Shown here: positions 46,050-56,918 of the stretch, piece after piece
Numbering within the stretch: the stretch's first letter is position 1
Layout of the letters: the number at the start of each line of letters is the position of its first letter
Source: Lysobacterales bacterium 63-13
GTDB lineage: Bacteria; Pseudomonadota; Gammaproteobacteria; Xanthomonadales; Rhodanobacteraceae
DNA: 64,000 bases
Direction: 5' to 3'
Assembly (NCBI GenBank): GCA_001899855.1
Contig: MKWR01000029.1
Span: 265,212-329,211 of the forward strand
Notes under the pieces: model-generated
Database searches by the model: none
What the model was told of the DNA's origin: nothing
What the model saw: only the letters and a program-made list of their open reading frames with translations
Program-made: the position numbers and the translations under genes

Positions 46050-46120
46050 GCTGAATCCTTCTCCCTGAAATGCATTGTGATGACGCCCGTGATCCCGCGG
46101 CTTCCCTGCTTGCCGGGCGA

Positions 46121-46390
46121 TTACTGGCCTTCGTCGAATTTGCGCTCGAACAGATCGACCAGGGCATTCATCGCCGATTCCTCGTCCGGGCCATCGGCGC
46201 GCAAGGTCAGCACCGCGCCAAGGCCGGCGGCCAGCATCATCACGCCCATGATGCTCTTGGCGTTGACCTCCTTGCCACGGTAGACCATGAAAATGCTGGA
46301 CTGGAAGCCGTGCAGGGTCTGCACGAGCTTGGCCGAAGCCCGCGCATGCAGGCCGAGTTTGTTGCAGATGGTGATTTCGCGTTCAAGCAT
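46121..46390 (-). CDS. ptsH: Phosphocarrier protein HPr
   Basis: 89-residue phosphocarrier with His15 in GLHARASAKLV, phosphorylated by Enzyme I, and Ser46 in NAKSIMGVMML, the site used by HPr kinase, which is present nearby. The start at 46390 overlaps the end of the EIIA gene by eight bases, indicating coupling. The preserved serine fits with the HprK gene in the same run. Confidence 0.95.
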   Translation of the reverse strand: MLEREITICNKLGLHARASAKLVQTLHGFQSSIFMVYRGKEVNAKSIMGVMMLAAGLGAVLTLRADGPDEESAMNALVDLFERKFDEGQ

Positions 46391-46775
46391 GATCGATGAA
46401 TATTCCTCCGCGGCCGCCGCTTGCCGCGGTTTGCGCGAGTTCGTCGAGGGATTGCTCCGGGTAATTGAGTACACGAAGCAGCATGGGCAGATTTAGACCG
46501 GATACGCAGTGCATGTTGAGGCCGAGTGCCGGCAATCGCTGGGCCACGTTGCACGGCGTCGCCCCATAGAGGTCGGTCAGCACCAGCACGCCCCCGCCAC
46601 TGTCGAGTCCGCGTGCGTGGCGTGCCGCCTGGCTCAGCGTGGAATCGGGATCGGCGCTGGCGGCAACCTCGATCACGTCCAGGGCCAGCGGCAACTGGCC
46701 AAGCACATGCCGGGCCGCACCGACCAGCGCGGCGCCCATCGCCTCATGGGTCATCAGGAGGACGCCGACGCTCAT
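46383..46775 (-). CDS. PTS system EIIA component, mannose/fructose type
   Basis: EIIA-Man-like domain protein of about 130 residues from the ATG at 46775, which places the phospho-His at residue 10 (LLMTHEAMGAALV), as in the family. A longer start at 46820 is open. GGGVLVLTDLYGATPCN is the second family signature. There is no EIIB, EIIC or EIID gene beside it, so the domain probably regulates rather than transports. In related bacteria this stand-alone EIIA belongs to a signalling PTS with HprK. Confidence 0.88.
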   Translation of the reverse strand: MSVGVLLMTHEAMGAALVGAARHVLGQLPLALDVIEVAASADPDSTLSQAARHARGLDSGGGVLVLTDLYGATPCNVAQRLPALGLNMHCVSGLNLPMLLRVLNYPEQSLDELAQTAASGGRGGIFIDHA

Positions 46776-46847
46776 GGCGATGATGCCGATGCGCGCGGAT
46801 TTTCCAGATGCTGCAGCCATGCCGTGGATGGATCGGGTCGCAATCGA

Positions 46848-47732
46848 TTATTCGAGTTCACGATGATAACTCAGCACTTGTTGATAGTTCTGGCGAAAAT
46901 GCTCGGCCAGGCGTTCGACCAGGAAAACCGATCGATGACGGCCGCCGGTACAACCAATGCAGATGGTCACGTAGCTGCGGCCTTCGTTCTGGAAGCGGGT
47001 CAGCCAGGTTTCGAAGAAGCTGCGCAGGTTGTCGAGGAAGAGGACGACATCGGCCTGCTGCTCCAGCCACTCGCGCACCGCCGCATCGCGGCCGCTGAGC
47101 GGGCGCAACGCGGCATTCCAGTGCGGATTCGGCAGGCAGCGCGCATCGAAGACGAAATCGGCGACCGGCGGCACGCCCTTCTTGAAGGCGAAGGATTCAA
47201 ACAGCAAGGTCAACGAGCCGCCGCTCATGCCGAGTTCGGCGATCACCAGGCGGCGCAACTGGTGCACATTGAGTTCGCTGGTATCGATCACGCGATCGGC
47301 GATGGTGGCGATCTGGCGCATCAATTTGCGTTCCAGCGCGATCGCATCGGCGAGGCCGAGGCCGCCGAGTGACAGGGGATGCCGGCGCCGGGTCTCGGAG
47401 TAGCGCTTGATGAGGATGTCATCGCGCGTATCGAGGAAGACCAGTTCGTAGTCGATGCCGATCTCGGCCAGCTCCGACAGCACCTCGGGCAGGCGGTTCA
47501 GATCGTCGGCACGGTTGCGCACGTCGACGCCCACGGCTAGGCGCGGATGGCGGCCTTCGCTGTCGTGCGCCACGGCGCGGACAAACGCCGGCAGCAGGGC
47601 GCTGGGCAGGTTGTCGACACAGTAGTAGTCGAGGTCTTCCAGCGTGCGCAGGGCCACGGACTTGCCGGAGCCGGAAAGGCCGCTGACGACGACCAGGCGG
47701 CTGGATGGATTGGCGAGATCGACGGCGTTCAT
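46848..47732 (-). CDS. rapZ: RNase adapter / nucleotide-binding protein RapZ
   Basis: 294-residue protein with a Walker A GLSGSGKS (18-25), the LDYYCVDNLP motif and the C-terminal CTGGRHRSVFLVERLAEHF signature. In E. coli RapZ links cell-envelope precursor supply (glucosamine-6-phosphate) to RNase E cleavage of GlmZ. Whether that target exists here is unknown. It lies between hprK and the EIIA gene and has the same strand and close spacing. Confidence 0.94.
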   Translation of the reverse strand: MNAVDLANPSSRLVVVSGLSGSGKSVALRTLEDLDYYCVDNLPSALLPAFVRAVAHDSEGRHPRLAVGVDVRNRADDLNRLPEVLSELAEIGIDYELVFLDTRDDILIKRYSETRRRHPLSLGGLGLADAIALERKLMRQIATIADRVIDTSELNVHQLRRLVIAELGMSGGSLTLLFESFAFKKGVPPVADFVFDARCLPNPHWNAALRPLSGRDAAVREWLEQQADVVLFLDNLRSFFETWLTRFQNEGRSYVTICIGCTGGRHRSVFLVERLAEHFRQNYQQVLSYHRELE

Positions 47733-47736
47733 GCAG

Positions 47737-48687
47737 TCACCATGGCGGCAGGCGGCGCAATTGATGAGCTTGGCGATCGACGAAGGTCTGCGCCGGATCG
47801 AGTCCCTTGGATTTCAGCATGTGGCTGCGCACGGCGGCTTCGGCAAGCACCGCGATGTTGCGCCCCGAGGCCACTGGAATGACGATTTGCGGGATGGCCA
47901 CGTCGAGCACGTCGCGATAGCCGACATCGCCGTACAGGCGCTTCATCGCATCATCGGCACCGGTTTGGCTCATCGGTTGCAGGTGCACGATAAGGCGCAG
48001 GTATTTCGACGGCTTGACCGCCGTGTGGCCGAACATCTCGCGCACGTTGAGCACGCCCAGTCCGCGCACTTCCAGGAGGTCGCGCAGCATCTCGGGACAG
48101 GTGCCATCAATGACGTCCGGCGCGATCAGGGTGAATTCGGGCGCATCGTCGGCTACCAGGCGATGGCCACGCGTGATCAACTCAAGGGCCAGCTCGCTTT
48201 TTCCGGTGCCGCTCTCGCCGGTGATCAATACGCCGATCGAATTGACCTCCATGAGCACGCCATGCAAGGTGATTTGCCGGGCGAGGCCGCGGGCGAGATG
48301 GTATTGCAGGTAGGTCAGGAGCTCGTGGCCGCGCTTGGGGCTGGCCCACAGCGGCGTGTTCGATTCCTCCGCGGCATCGCGCAGATCGCCCGGGATTGCC
48401 TGGTCCTTGGTCACCAACAGGGCAATTGAGCGGTAGGCCATGATCTTCTCGATCGTTTCCCAGCGCTGGCGTGAATCGAGACTGTCGAGGTAGGCGAGTT
48501 CCTCGGTGCCGATGATCTGCACCTTGTTTGGATAGATGATGTTGAGGTAGCCGATCTGCGAGGGCCGGCGCGAGGTCTTGTCGCCGGGTTCGATGGCGCG
48601 GCCTTCGCCACGCAGGCCGGCGACCCAGCGCAATTGCATGCGCTCGCCGACGGCGTCATAGAGTTGACGTGAGGTCAGTCGGTCCAT
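47737..48687 (-). CDS. hprK: HPr kinase/phosphorylase
   Basis: Phosphorylates and dephosphorylates HPr at Ser46 in response to metabolite levels. The 316-residue product has the Walker A GESGTGKS (157-164) and the [13 protein letters not shown] signature typical of bacterial HprK. HprK in a proteobacterium without sugar permeases fits a regulatory PTS. The 3' end lies 4 bases before rapZ, and the 5' end overlaps ptsN by 13 bases. Confidence 0.95.
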   Translation of the reverse strand: MDRLTSRQLYDAVGERMQLRWVAGLRGEGRAIEPGDKTSRRPSQIGYLNIIYPNKVQIIGTEELAYLDSLDSRQRWETIEKIMAYRSIALLVTKDQAIPGDLRDAAEESNTPLWASPKRGHELLTYLQYHLARGLARQITLHGVLMEVNSIGVLITGESGTGKSELALELITRGHRLVADDAPEFTLIAPDVIDGTCPEMLRDLLEVRGLGVLNVREMFGHTAVKPSKYLRLIVHLQPMSQTGADDAMKRLYGDVGYRDVLDVAIPQIVIPVASGRNIAVLAEAAVRSHMLKSKGLDPAQTFVDRQAHQLRRLPPW

Positions 48688-49154
48688 GGCGGGCTCTTCG
48701 GTCTGTTGCGGCTGAATTTTGCCAGTTCCGCTTGCAGCTCACCGCTGTCCTGGGCCTGGCGCATGGCGGTGGTCAGTCGGCTATCGGAAAACATTTCGGC
48801 AAGTTCGGCGAGCAACTGCAGGTGTTGTTCGGGATTGTGTTCGGGAACGGCCATTGCCGCGACCAGATCGACCGGCAGTCCATCCAGCGCGTTGAAGTCC
48901 AGGGGCGAGGACAGCCGGAGGAGGACGGCGCGCGCACGGTCGAGCCCGGGGACGCGTCCATGCGGAATCGCCACGCCGCGCCCGATGCCTGTCGAACCCA
49001 GTTTTTCGCGGCTGTTCAGCGCTTCGCCAATCAGCCTTTGTTCGGCGGAACTGCCCGCCAGCATGGCCGCCAATTGTTCGAGGAGTTGCGCCTTGTCCGC
49101 CGCGGCGACATTCGCGAGCACGTGTTGCGGGGACAGGAGATCAAGTATCGGCAC
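48675..49154 (-). CDS. ptsN: PTS IIA-like nitrogen-regulatory protein PtsN
   Basis: 159-residue EIIA-Ntr protein. The phospho-histidine is His65 in [11 protein letters not shown], and the fold signature [21 protein letters not shown] is present. In other bacteria it tunes potassium transport and nitrogen/carbon balance. It is downstream of hpf and rpoN as in most proteobacteria, and its last codons overlap the hprK start. Confidence 0.94.
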   Translation of the reverse strand: MPILDLLSPQHVLANVAAADKAQLLEQLAAMLAGSSAEQRLIGEALNSREKLGSTGIGRGVAIPHGRVPGLDRARAVLLRLSSPLDFNALDGLPVDLVAAMAVPEHNPEQHLQLLAELAEMFSDSRLTTAMRQAQDSGELQAELAKFSRNRPKSPPWTD

Positions 49155-49271
49155 GGCGAGGCTCGACTGGATTGAACCGACAGTATCGCATCGCCGTGCC
49201 TTGGGCGCAGGCCTTGCATCACTGTCCGATCCGTGGATGCGAGGGATCGGACAGGCGGCCTGGTGCCGGGA

Positions 49272-49592
49272 TTACTCGTAACGCGAAGCGAGTACCTCCT
49301 TGGGATGATGATCGGTCACTTTTTCCTTGTGCTTGCGTACCTGGGCGGTGAGCTTGTCGGCGAGTGCATCAATCGCCGAATACATGTCTGCGGCGACTGC
49401 GTCGGCATGCAGATCCTTGCCGGACAGGTGGATCGTCGCTTCCGCCTTGTGCAGGAGCTTCTCGACGCCGAGGACGATGGACAATTCGTGAAGGTGGTCA
49501 AAATGCCGGGTCAGACGCTCCATCTTTGATTCCGTGTGCGCGCGCAGTGCGGGCGTGATGTCGATCTGATGGCCTTTGATCGTGATCTGCAT
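49272..49592 (-). CDS. hpf: Ribosome hibernation promoting factor (short form)
   Basis: 106-residue HPF/YfiA-family protein (MQITIKGHQIDITPALRAHTESKMERL, HLHELSIVLGVEKLLHKAEATIHL). It binds 30S subunits in stationary phase. The length is that of the short gammaproteobacterial type, lacking the C-terminal dimerisation domain. It sits 140 bases after rpoN; a plausible GGAGG ribosome site lies at 49599-49603 on the minus strand. Confidence 0.93.
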   Translation of the reverse strand: MQITIKGHQIDITPALRAHTESKMERLTRHFDHLHELSIVLGVEKLLHKAEATIHLSGKDLHADAVAADMYSAIDALADKLTAQVRKHKEKVTDHHPKEVLASRYE

Positions 49593-49732
49593 GGCAACCT
49601 CCTTCTAGGGTGGGCCGGACATCCGACCCGGATGGAACCACCGACCAGTGCGGTGATCCGCGTTCTTCACTGTCACTCGTTCTTTCGACAACCATTGCAG
49701 CGTGGTGTTCCGCGTTTCATGGCTGCAGCGAG

Positions 49733-51181
49733 TCAATCGAGGCGGCAGCGTTCGTTCGATGAAGAGATATTGAGGGCCTCCCGGTATTTCGCAACCGTGC
49801 GTCGTGCCACGCTGATGCCGCGGCGGTTGAGTTCCAGCGCAAGCGCCTGGTCGGACAACGGCCTGGCGGCCTTTTCCTCGTCGATCAATTTGCGGATCAT
49901 GGCCTGGATCGCGGTGGCCGAGGCGGCACCGCCATCGACCGTGGACACGCCGCTGGAAAAGAAATACTTGAATTCAAAGGTGCCGCGCGGCGTATGCAGG
50001 TACTTGCGCGTGGTCACCCGGGAAACCGTCGACTCGTGCATCTCGATTTCGTCGGCGACATCGCGCAAAACCAGCGGGCGCATCGCCTCGGCACCAAAAT
50101 CAAGGAAACTGGCCTGTGCCTGGACGATGGCCTGGGCGACCTTGAGCACGGTCTCCGCACGCGTCTTCAGGCTCTTGATCAGCCAGCGCGCCTCCTGCAA
50201 CTGCCCGCGCAGGTAATTGGCATCATCACGACGCGCCTTGGCGATCAGGCTTGCGTAGTGTTCGTTGATCGCCAGGCGCGGCTGGCAATTCGGCGACAGC
50301 GATACCTGCCAGCGGCCATTGACCTTGTACGCATAGGCATCGGGAGCGACATACTCGGGCGCCGCGTTCGAGTAGCCGGCACCGGGTTTCGGATTCAGCG
50401 AACGGACGAGGTCGATGATGGTGTCGAGTTCGCCGTCGCTCACGCGCAGGCGCTGGCACAGGCGCGTGCGATCGTTGCGGGCGAGCAGGTCTAGGCAATC
50501 CGCGACCAGTTGCCGTGCCTTGGCCAGCCCCGGCGTTTCCGCATCGAGGCCTTCGAGCTGGACATCGAGGCATTCGCCGAGCGTGCGCGAGGCAACGCCG
50601 ACCGGATCGAAGCGTTGGATGCGATGGCGCACGCTTTCGACCTGTTCCTCGCTGACGGCGAACAGGTCAGCCAGGCTCTGCGCGAGCACCGCATTGGTTT
50701 CCTCCAGATAGCCATCATCATTGACGGCTTCGATGATTGCCGTGGCAATGCCGCGATCAGGGGCCGACAGCGGGGTCAGGTTGAGCTGCCAGAGCAGATG
50801 GTCGCGCAGATCCTCGGCCTCGACATCCTGCGCCTCCATGCCTTCCTCGTCGCTGGCAGCGGTGCCGGCGCGGTAGTCATGCGAATCACCGCCGAGATCA
50901 AGCGGGACGTCGTCGAAATCGGGCGTGCTGTCGACCGGCTCGGCCGAATTGCTGTCGCTGGATTCGACCGCGGCGCTGGGCGTGTGTTCGGCCGGAACGA
51001 ACTCCTCGACTTCCTCTTCCGGCTCGCTTTCGTCGATGTCGAGCAGGGGATTGGACTCGAGGGCGAGATTGAGTTCCGCTTCGAGTTCAATGCTCGACAA
51101 TTGCAGCAGCTTGATTGCCTGCTGGAGTTGTGGCGTCAGCGCAAGCTGAGCCTGGACGCGGAGTTGTAGAGCGGGTTTCAT
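49733..51181 (-). CDS. rpoN: RNA polymerase sigma-54 factor
   Basis: Directs RNA polymerase to -24/-12 promoters that need an AAA+ activator. The 482-residue product from ATG 51181 begins MKPALQLRVQAQLALTPQLQQAIKLLQLS (activator-interacting region I). An acidic region II around 50-120 and the core-binding part follow. The C-terminal RpoN box is intact (ARRTVAKYREALNI). An ATG ten codons upstream is also open, but family starts match the shorter choice. It follows lptB after a 400-base gap, and hpf, ptsN and the PTS genes follow it. Confidence 0.96.
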   Translation of the reverse strand: MKPALQLRVQAQLALTPQLQQAIKLLQLSSIELEAELNLALESNPLLDIDESEPEEEVEEFVPAEHTPSAAVESSDSNSAEPVDSTPDFDDVPLDLGGDSHDYRAGTAASDEEGMEAQDVEAEDLRDHLLWQLNLTPLSAPDRGIATAIIEAVNDDGYLEETNAVLAQSLADLFAVSEEQVESVRHRIQRFDPVGVASRTLGECLDVQLEGLDAETPGLAKARQLVADCLDLLARNDRTRLCQRLRVSDGELDTIIDLVRSLNPKPGAGYSNAAPEYVAPDAYAYKVNGRWQVSLSPNCQPRLAINEHYASLIAKARRDDANYLRGQLQEARWLIKSLKTRAETVLKVAQAIVQAQASFLDFGAEAMRPLVLRDVADEIEMHESTVSRVTTRKYLHTPRGTFEFKYFFSSGVSTVDGGAASATAIQAMIRKLIDEEKAARPLSDQALALELNRRGISVARRTVAKYREALNISSSNERCRLD

Positions 51182-51587
51182 GCCCGGATCGTTATCGTCT
51201 GACGGCCTCATGCAAGCTTAGCGCCAATTGTCCGCAACCGGCAGATCTTGACGCTCGCCAGCGCACAGTCCACTCTCTCGCGGTTGCCTGCAGGGTTATG
51301 CAACAAGCGGCGCAATTGCGTGTTGAAACCCGCCACGCATCAAAGCAGCCTGTGCACAGGCAATTTCATCGCCGCCGGCAATCATGCCGTCACTTGGCTG
51401 GTGACTGGATCCTGCAAGTGGTGCCAATCAGCTTGATCAAACCGCCTCGCGAGGCGGCATCGCTTTGGGCGAATGGTCGGGCCGTTGGAACTGGCCGAAG
51501 GGCCATTTGGGCATTGCTCCGCCCGGACACTGCAGCCGCAATGGCTTCCTTGTCGGTTGCTGCGGCTTGAATGCGCCGGAATCCCGG
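51182..51587. other. Gap between lptB and rpoN
   Basis: This 406-base stretch has no gene I can support. It contains a perfect 16-base palindrome (51442-51457) that could end the lpt transcript, and presumably a promoter for rpoN, but no convincing -35/-10 pair was found. The open frames here are short and have no family resemblance. Confidence 0.6.
51438..51457 (-). terminator. Possible terminator after lptB
   Basis: CCGCCTCG/CGAGGCGG is a perfect palindrome. On the minus strand it is followed by TTTGATC, a weak T-tract. It lies about 130 bases after the lptB stop. Confidence 0.35.
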
Positions 51588-52307
51588 CTACATGCGGAAC
51601 TCGGTGCCGAGATAGACCTCGCGCACCTTCTCGTTGGCCAGGACTTCGGCCGGGGTGCCCTGGGTGAGGACGGCACCTTCATTCATGATGTAGGCCCGAT
51701 CACAGATGCCGAGCGTTTCGCGCACGTTGTGGTCGGTGATGAGGATGCCGATGTTGCGTGCCTTCAGGTGCCGCACGATGCGCTGGATGTCGACAACCGA
51801 AATCGGGTCGATGCCGGCAAAGGGTTCGTCGAGCAGCAGGAAGCGCGGCCTGGCGGCCAGCGCGCGGGTGATCTCGACGCGACGGCGCTCGCCGCCGGAC
51901 AGGCTCGCCCCCTTGCTGCGCGCGATATGGCTGATCTGCAGGTCATCAAGCAGGTGCTCCAGCTCGCCTTCACGGCCCTTGGCATCGAGGTCCTTGCGCA
52001 ACTCGAGGATGGCCATGACATTGTCGGCAACGCTGAGGCGACGGAAGATCGAGGGTTCCTGCGGCAGGTAGCCAACGCCCAATGCGGCACGCTCGTGCAT
52101 CGGCATGGTGGTGATGGTGCGGTCATCAAGGCGGATGCTGCCGGAATCGGCGGCGACCAGGCCGACCACCATGTAGAAACAGGTGGTCTTGCCGGCACCG
52201 TTCGGGCCGAGCAGGCCGACGACCTCGCCCTGGCGCAGCGAAAAACCGAAATCGCGCACGACGCTGCGGCCGCCATAGGCCTTGCGCAGGTTTGCCGCAT
52301 GCAGCAT
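51588..52307 (-). CDS. lptB: Lipopolysaccharide export ABC transporter ATPase LptB
   Basis: ATPase that drives LPS extraction from the inner membrane. The 239-residue product has Walker A GPNGAGKT, the Q-loop sequence [17 protein letters not shown], the signature [12 protein letters not shown], and Walker [16 protein letters not shown]. Its start touches the lptA stop (one-base overlap at 52307). LptF/LptG partners are not in this window. Confidence 0.96.
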   Translation of the reverse strand: MLHAANLRKAYGGRSVVRDFGFSLRQGEVVGLLGPNGAGKTTCFYMVVGLVAADSGSIRLDDRTITTMPMHERAALGVGYLPQEPSIFRRLSVADNVMAILELRKDLDAKGREGELEHLLDDLQISHIARSKGASLSGGERRRVEITRALAARPRFLLLDEPFAGIDPISVVDIQRIVRHLKARNIGILITDHNVRETLGICDRAYIMNEGAVLTQGTPAEVLANEKVREVYLGTEFRM

Positions 52308-52891
52308 CAGCGATTGCTGTCCGTGGCCGGCTTGCTGGCAGCCTTGGGCTTGGGTTTGAAGGTCATGTGCACTTCACTGCCCGGGGCCTGGCTGCCGCCC
52401 TCCATGGCACCTGTTTCGGTGTTGTAGGTCATGCGCTGGCCACGGAATTCGGATTTGCCTTCCTGCACGACGACGACATCGCCAGTGAGGATGGCAATGT
52501 GGCTGCCATCGTTGTAGTCGATTTCGGCGGCCCGCGCGGTCATCAGGCCGCCGTTGTTGTCCTGCAACTGTTCAAGGCGTGCAGGCGATCCGCTCAACAC
52601 GATGCGACGGCCGGAATCATTGCTGCCGTCTCCTTCATAGACGCGCGCTTCATCGCCGCTGGCTTTCAGCGAGCCTTGCTCGATGCGCACGTTGTCCTTG
52701 AACAACGCATATGACGGCGTGGTGGTGACCATCTTGTTGTAGCTGGCGCGGACCTCGAGGTTCTTGTCGCGGTCGCTGCTCAGGGCGTGGGCTGCAGCAA
52801 ACGCCAGCATGCCGATCGCGGCGAGCAGCAGTTGCCAACCGAGCAAGCGATCAGGGCTTGCGCCGGTTCGGTTCAAAGGTATTGTGGACAT
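52307..52891 (-). CDS. lptA: Lipopolysaccharide export periplasmic bridge protein LptA
   Basis: Periplasmic protein that stacks to carry LPS between the membranes. The 194-residue product from ATG 52891 has a membrane/signal helix ([18 protein letters not shown]). An OstA-type beta-jellyroll follows ([43 protein letters not shown]) and a charged, lysine-rich end. The start lies inside lptC, a 41-base overlap. A longer frame upstream is not preferred. Confidence 0.9.
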   Translation of the reverse strand: MSTIPLNRTGASPDRLLGWQLLLAAIGMLAFAAAHALSSDRDKNLEVRASYNKMVTTTPSYALFKDNVRIEQGSLKASGDEARVYEGDGSNDSGRRIVLSGSPARLEQLQDNNGGLMTARAAEIDYNDGSHIAILTGDVVVVQEGKSEFRGQRMTYNTETGAMEGGSQAPGSEVHMTFKPKPKAASKPATDSNR

Positions 52892-53441
52892 CGGATAGCA
52901 GCTCCAGGACTTTGCTGTTGAGGTCACCACGCAGGCCGGTGCCGCGCAGTATAGAGCCCGGCTGGGTGATCTGCGCCGACGCCTCGGTCTCCAGCGTGCC
53001 GTCGCGGGGATGCGCAATCAGGTTGGAGGTGACGATGCGGGCGGGGCCTGCATCCGGGCCGGGCTGGCGCTGCAACTCGACATGCCCTTCGAGCTTCATC
53101 GTCGAGCCATCCTTGTTGACCGAGGCCGAATCCGATTTGCCGATCCACGGGTTGGCATCCTTGTCGACGATCACGTAGTCGGGCGTCGAAACGAAGATCG
53201 ATCCGTCCTCGCTGCGCCGGGTCAGCCGCGGACCGCTGACGGTGAAACTGAGCTTGCCGCTCTCATCCAGGGCATTCATGGAGAAATTGTCGAGCGTGTA
53301 GCCGGAGCGCGGCGGGCCGCTGAAGGTGGGTTCGAGCGGCGGCGGGCGGGTCAGCCAGAGCAGGATCTGGCTCAGCGCGGCAATCATTGCCAGCGCCAGC
53401 ATGACCATCACGGTGCGTCGATCCATGATCATGGCCGGCAC
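52851..53441 (-). CDS. lptC: LPS export membrane protein LptC
   Basis: Inner-membrane-anchored protein that passes LPS from LptBFG to LptA. The 196-residue product has a single N-terminal membrane helix (about 8-30), then a jellyroll domain (YTLDNFSMNALDESGKLSFTVSGPRLTRR, LEGHVELQRQ, ETEASAQITQPGSILRGTGLRGDL). It overlaps lptA by 41 bases. Length is normal. Confidence 0.93.
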   Translation of the reverse strand: MPAMIMDRRTVMVMLALAMIAALSQILLWLTRPPPLEPTFSGPPRSGYTLDNFSMNALDESGKLSFTVSGPRLTRRSEDGSIFVSTPDYVIVDKDANPWIGKSDSASVNKDGSTMKLEGHVELQRQPGPDAGPARIVTSNLIAHPRDGTLETEASAQITQPGSILRGTGLRGDLNSKVLELLSDVHNTFEPNRRKP

Positions 53442-53480
53442 CTCGCGATTGCGTTCAGCGGTTTTTCTATGCCCATGCGC

Positions 53481-54017
53481 TCAGTGACGGCCAAGGTGCC
53501 AGGCGAGTTCCGCATCGGCCTTGCCCTGTGCCTGCAGCAACAGGTCGCAGACCTCGCGCACGGCACCTGCGCCACCCTCGCGCCGGGTTTGCCAGTGCGC
53601 TTGCGCGACTACCGCGGGGTGCGCGTTGGCCACGGTGATGGCCAGGCCAACCCGGGTCATGACGCCAAGATCGGGCAGGTCATCGCCGGTATAGGAGCAA
53701 TCGGCCGCGCTCAACTGCAGGGCATGCAGCAACTGCTCGAAACAGGCGTACTTGTCCTCCTGGCCCTGGTAGACATGGATGACGCCGAGGTCGGCCATGC
53801 GCTTGGCCACCAGATGGCTGATCCGCGCAGTGATGATGGCCACCTCGATGCCGTTGGCGCGCAGGCGCTTGAGGCCAAGGCCATCGTGGACGTGGAAGGA
53901 TTTCAGCTCATGCCCGTCTTCCGAATACCAGAGTCGCCCATCGGTAAGCACGCCATCGACATCGAAGATGGCCAACTTGATGCGGGCGGCGCGCTGCAGG
54001 ATGTCGGGCATGTGCAT
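53481..54017 (-). CDS. kdsC: 3-deoxy-manno-octulosonate-8-phosphate phosphatase KdsC
   Basis: HAD phosphatase that makes free Kdo for LPS inner core. The 178-residue product carries the HAD motif [11 protein letters not shown] and motif III/IV VGLAI near the C-terminus. The start is MHMPDIL (54017) or MPDIL (54011). It is immediately preceded by the five-copy GGGAATC repeat, so the region upstream has no usual purine ribosome site on the coding strand. It is the next gene after kdsD in the Kdo/LPS-export run. Confidence 0.92.
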   Translation of the reverse strand: MHMPDILQRAARIKLAIFDVDGVLTDGRLWYSEDGHELKSFHVHDGLGLKRLRANGIEVAIITARISHLVAKRMADLGVIHVYQGQEDKYACFEQLLHALQLSAADCSYTGDDLPDLGVMTRVGLAITVANAHPAVVAQAHWQTRREGGAGAVREVCDLLLQAQGKADAELAWHLGRH

Positions 54018-54020
54018 GCT

Positions 54021-54120
54021 GGGAATCGGGAATCGGGAATCGGGAATCGGGAATCGGTACGGCGAGGTGCGCAAAGCTTTTGCTCCAAAACCATTCCCTA
54101 TTCCCTATTCTCCATTCCCG
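54021..54120. repeat. GGGAATC tandem/inverted repeat between kdsD and kdsC
   Basis: The left arm (54021-54055) is five perfect tandem copies of GGGAATC. The right arm (about 54092-54120) has four related units in the opposite orientation (ATTCCCT, ATTCCCT, ATTCTCC, ATTCCCG). Seven A's follow. The arms can form an imperfect hairpin in the intergenic part of the Kdo operon. A related repeat lies at 56919-56978. Confidence 0.8.
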
Positions 54121-54127
54121 AAAAAAA

Positions 54128-55150
54128 TCAAACCACTCGTGCACGCAGCAGGTCATGGATATTCAGTGCGCCGACCACGCGGTTCTCCTCGTCGACCACG
54201 GGCAAGGCATGGATCTTGAAGGCTTCCATGACCTGGGCGGCCTCGACGGCCAGCTTGTCCGCGGTGATTGTCTTCGGGTTCGAAGTCATCAGGCTGCGCA
54301 CCGGCGTATCGCGCAGGTCGATGTCGGCATCGTCGACGGCACGGCGCAGGTCGCCATCGGTGAAGACGCCAAGCAACTCGCCCTCGGCATTGGTCACCGT
54401 GGTCATGCCCAGTCCAGTGCGGGTCATTTCGACCAGTGCCGTGGTCAGCGACGCATGCTGCTCGACCTTCGGCACCTGCTTGCCGGAATGCATGATGTCG
54501 CTGATGCGCACGAGCAGGCGCCTGCCCAGGGTGCCTGCCGGATGCGAACGGGCGAAATCCTCGGAAGTGAAGCCGCGTGCCTCAAGCAGGGCAATGGCCA
54601 GGGCATCACCCATGACCAGCGCGGCCGTGGTGCTGGCGGTTGGTGCCAGACCGAGCGGGCAGGCTTCCTCGGATACCGAAACATCCAGGTGCACATCGGC
54701 GAGTTTGGCCAGCGAGGAAAATTCGTTGCCGGTCATCGCGATCAGCGGCACGTTCTGGCGCTTGATCAAGGGCAGGATGGTCAGCAGCTCGTCGGTTTCG
54801 CCGGAATTGCTCAGGCTCAGCACGACGTCCTTCTGCGTGATCATGCCGAGGTCGCCGTGGCTGGCTTCGGCCGGATGCACGAAGAACGCCGGCGTGCCGG
54901 TGGAGGCCAGGGTGGCCGCAATCTTGCGCGCGATATGCCCGGATTTGCCGATCCCGGTCACGACGACGCGGCCCTGGCACTGGAACATGAGCTGGCAGGC
55001 GCTGAGGAAGCTGCCATTGACGCGCTGCTGCAGGGCCTCGATCGCACGCGCTTCGGTCACGATCACCGTGCGCGCGCTTTCGCGGATCGTCGCTTCGACA
55101 AGCATGGGGTTGGTCAGGGAGAGCTGGGCCGGGTTCAATTGGGCATTCAT
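54128..55150 (-). CDS. kdsD: Arabinose-5-phosphate isomerase (KdsD/KpsF/GutQ family)
   Basis: Interconverts ribulose-5-phosphate and arabinose-5-phosphate, the first step toward Kdo. The 340-residue product has an N-terminal SIS domain ([46 protein letters not shown]) and two CBS domains near the C-terminus (about 215-340). The start MNAQLNP (55150) is preferred over the longer frame. It heads the kdsD-kdsC-lptC-lptA-lptB run and is divergent from the ibaG/bolA gene. Confidence 0.94.
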   Translation of the reverse strand: MNAQLNPAQLSLTNPMLVEATIRESARTVIVTEARAIEALQQRVNGSFLSACQLMFQCQGRVVVTGIGKSGHIARKIAATLASTGTPAFFVHPAEASHGDLGMITQKDVVLSLSNSGETDELLTILPLIKRQNVPLIAMTGNEFSSLAKLADVHLDVSVSEEACPLGLAPTASTTAALVMGDALAIALLEARGFTSEDFARSHPAGTLGRRLLVRISDIMHSGKQVPKVEQHASLTTALVEMTRTGLGMTTVTNAEGELLGVFTDGDLRRAVDDADIDLRDTPVRSLMTSNPKTITADKLAVEAAQVMEAFKIHALPVVDEENRVVGALNIHDLLRARVV

Positions 55151-55317
55151 CGGGGTCGGATTCAATGGCGATAGTGCGCGGCCCGCCAGCCTGGAATTTC
55201 GGCGGAGCCGGATTTTTAGTACCATTACGCATTCCCATTGTATCTGTAACCCCCGTTTGCGCCTATGACGTGCGGGTTCGCTTGTTCGTCGCCGACTTGC
55301 CAGGAATCCGCCTTTTC

Positions 55318-55554
55318 ATGGACACAAAGACCATCCACGATCTGATCCAGAGCGGGATTCCGGATGCGGAAATCCATGTCGATGGCGCCGATGGCGTGCA
55401 TTTCGAGGCGCGCGTGGTCAGCCCGGTGTTTGCCGGCAAGCTGCCGCTGGCGCGTCACCGGCTTGTTTACGCGACGCTCGGCGCCCACATGGGGAACGCC
55501 ATCCATGCCCTCTCGTTGCGCACCTTGACACCGGAAGAAGCGCTCAAGGGTTGA
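55318..55554 (+). CDS. ibaG: BolA/IbaG-family protein
   Basis: 78-residue protein of the BolA fold (MDTKTIHDLIQSGIPDAEIHVDGADGVHFEARVVSPVFAGKLPLARHRLVYATLG). IbaG types work with monothiol glutaredoxins in iron-sulfur handling. It precedes murA as in many gammaproteobacteria, though the mla transport genes that often lie between this gene and kdsD are missing here. The ATG at 55318 is the natural start; the longer frame upstream is unlikely. Confidence 0.88.
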   Translation: MDTKTIHDLIQSGIPDAEIHVDGADGVHFEARVVSPVFAGKLPLARHRLVYATLGAHMGNAIHALSLRTLTPEEALKG

Positions 55555-55608
55555 ACCCCGGAGCTTGCCGCAATCCACCCGTTGCAGTCGTTCGCGCCAA
55601 GGCGATGA

Positions 55609-56910
<1,302 letters not shown>

Positions 56911-56918
56911 CCAGGAGC

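Noticed and set aside
54021-54055. CRISPR or microsatellite-only feature
   Set aside because: The units are 7 bases without spacers and pair with an inverted arm, so they belong to an intergenic repeat family, not a CRISPR.
53010-55268. 752-residue plus-strand frame opposite lptC, kdsC and kdsD
   Set aside because: It overlaps three well-supported genes on the other strand and shows no domain.
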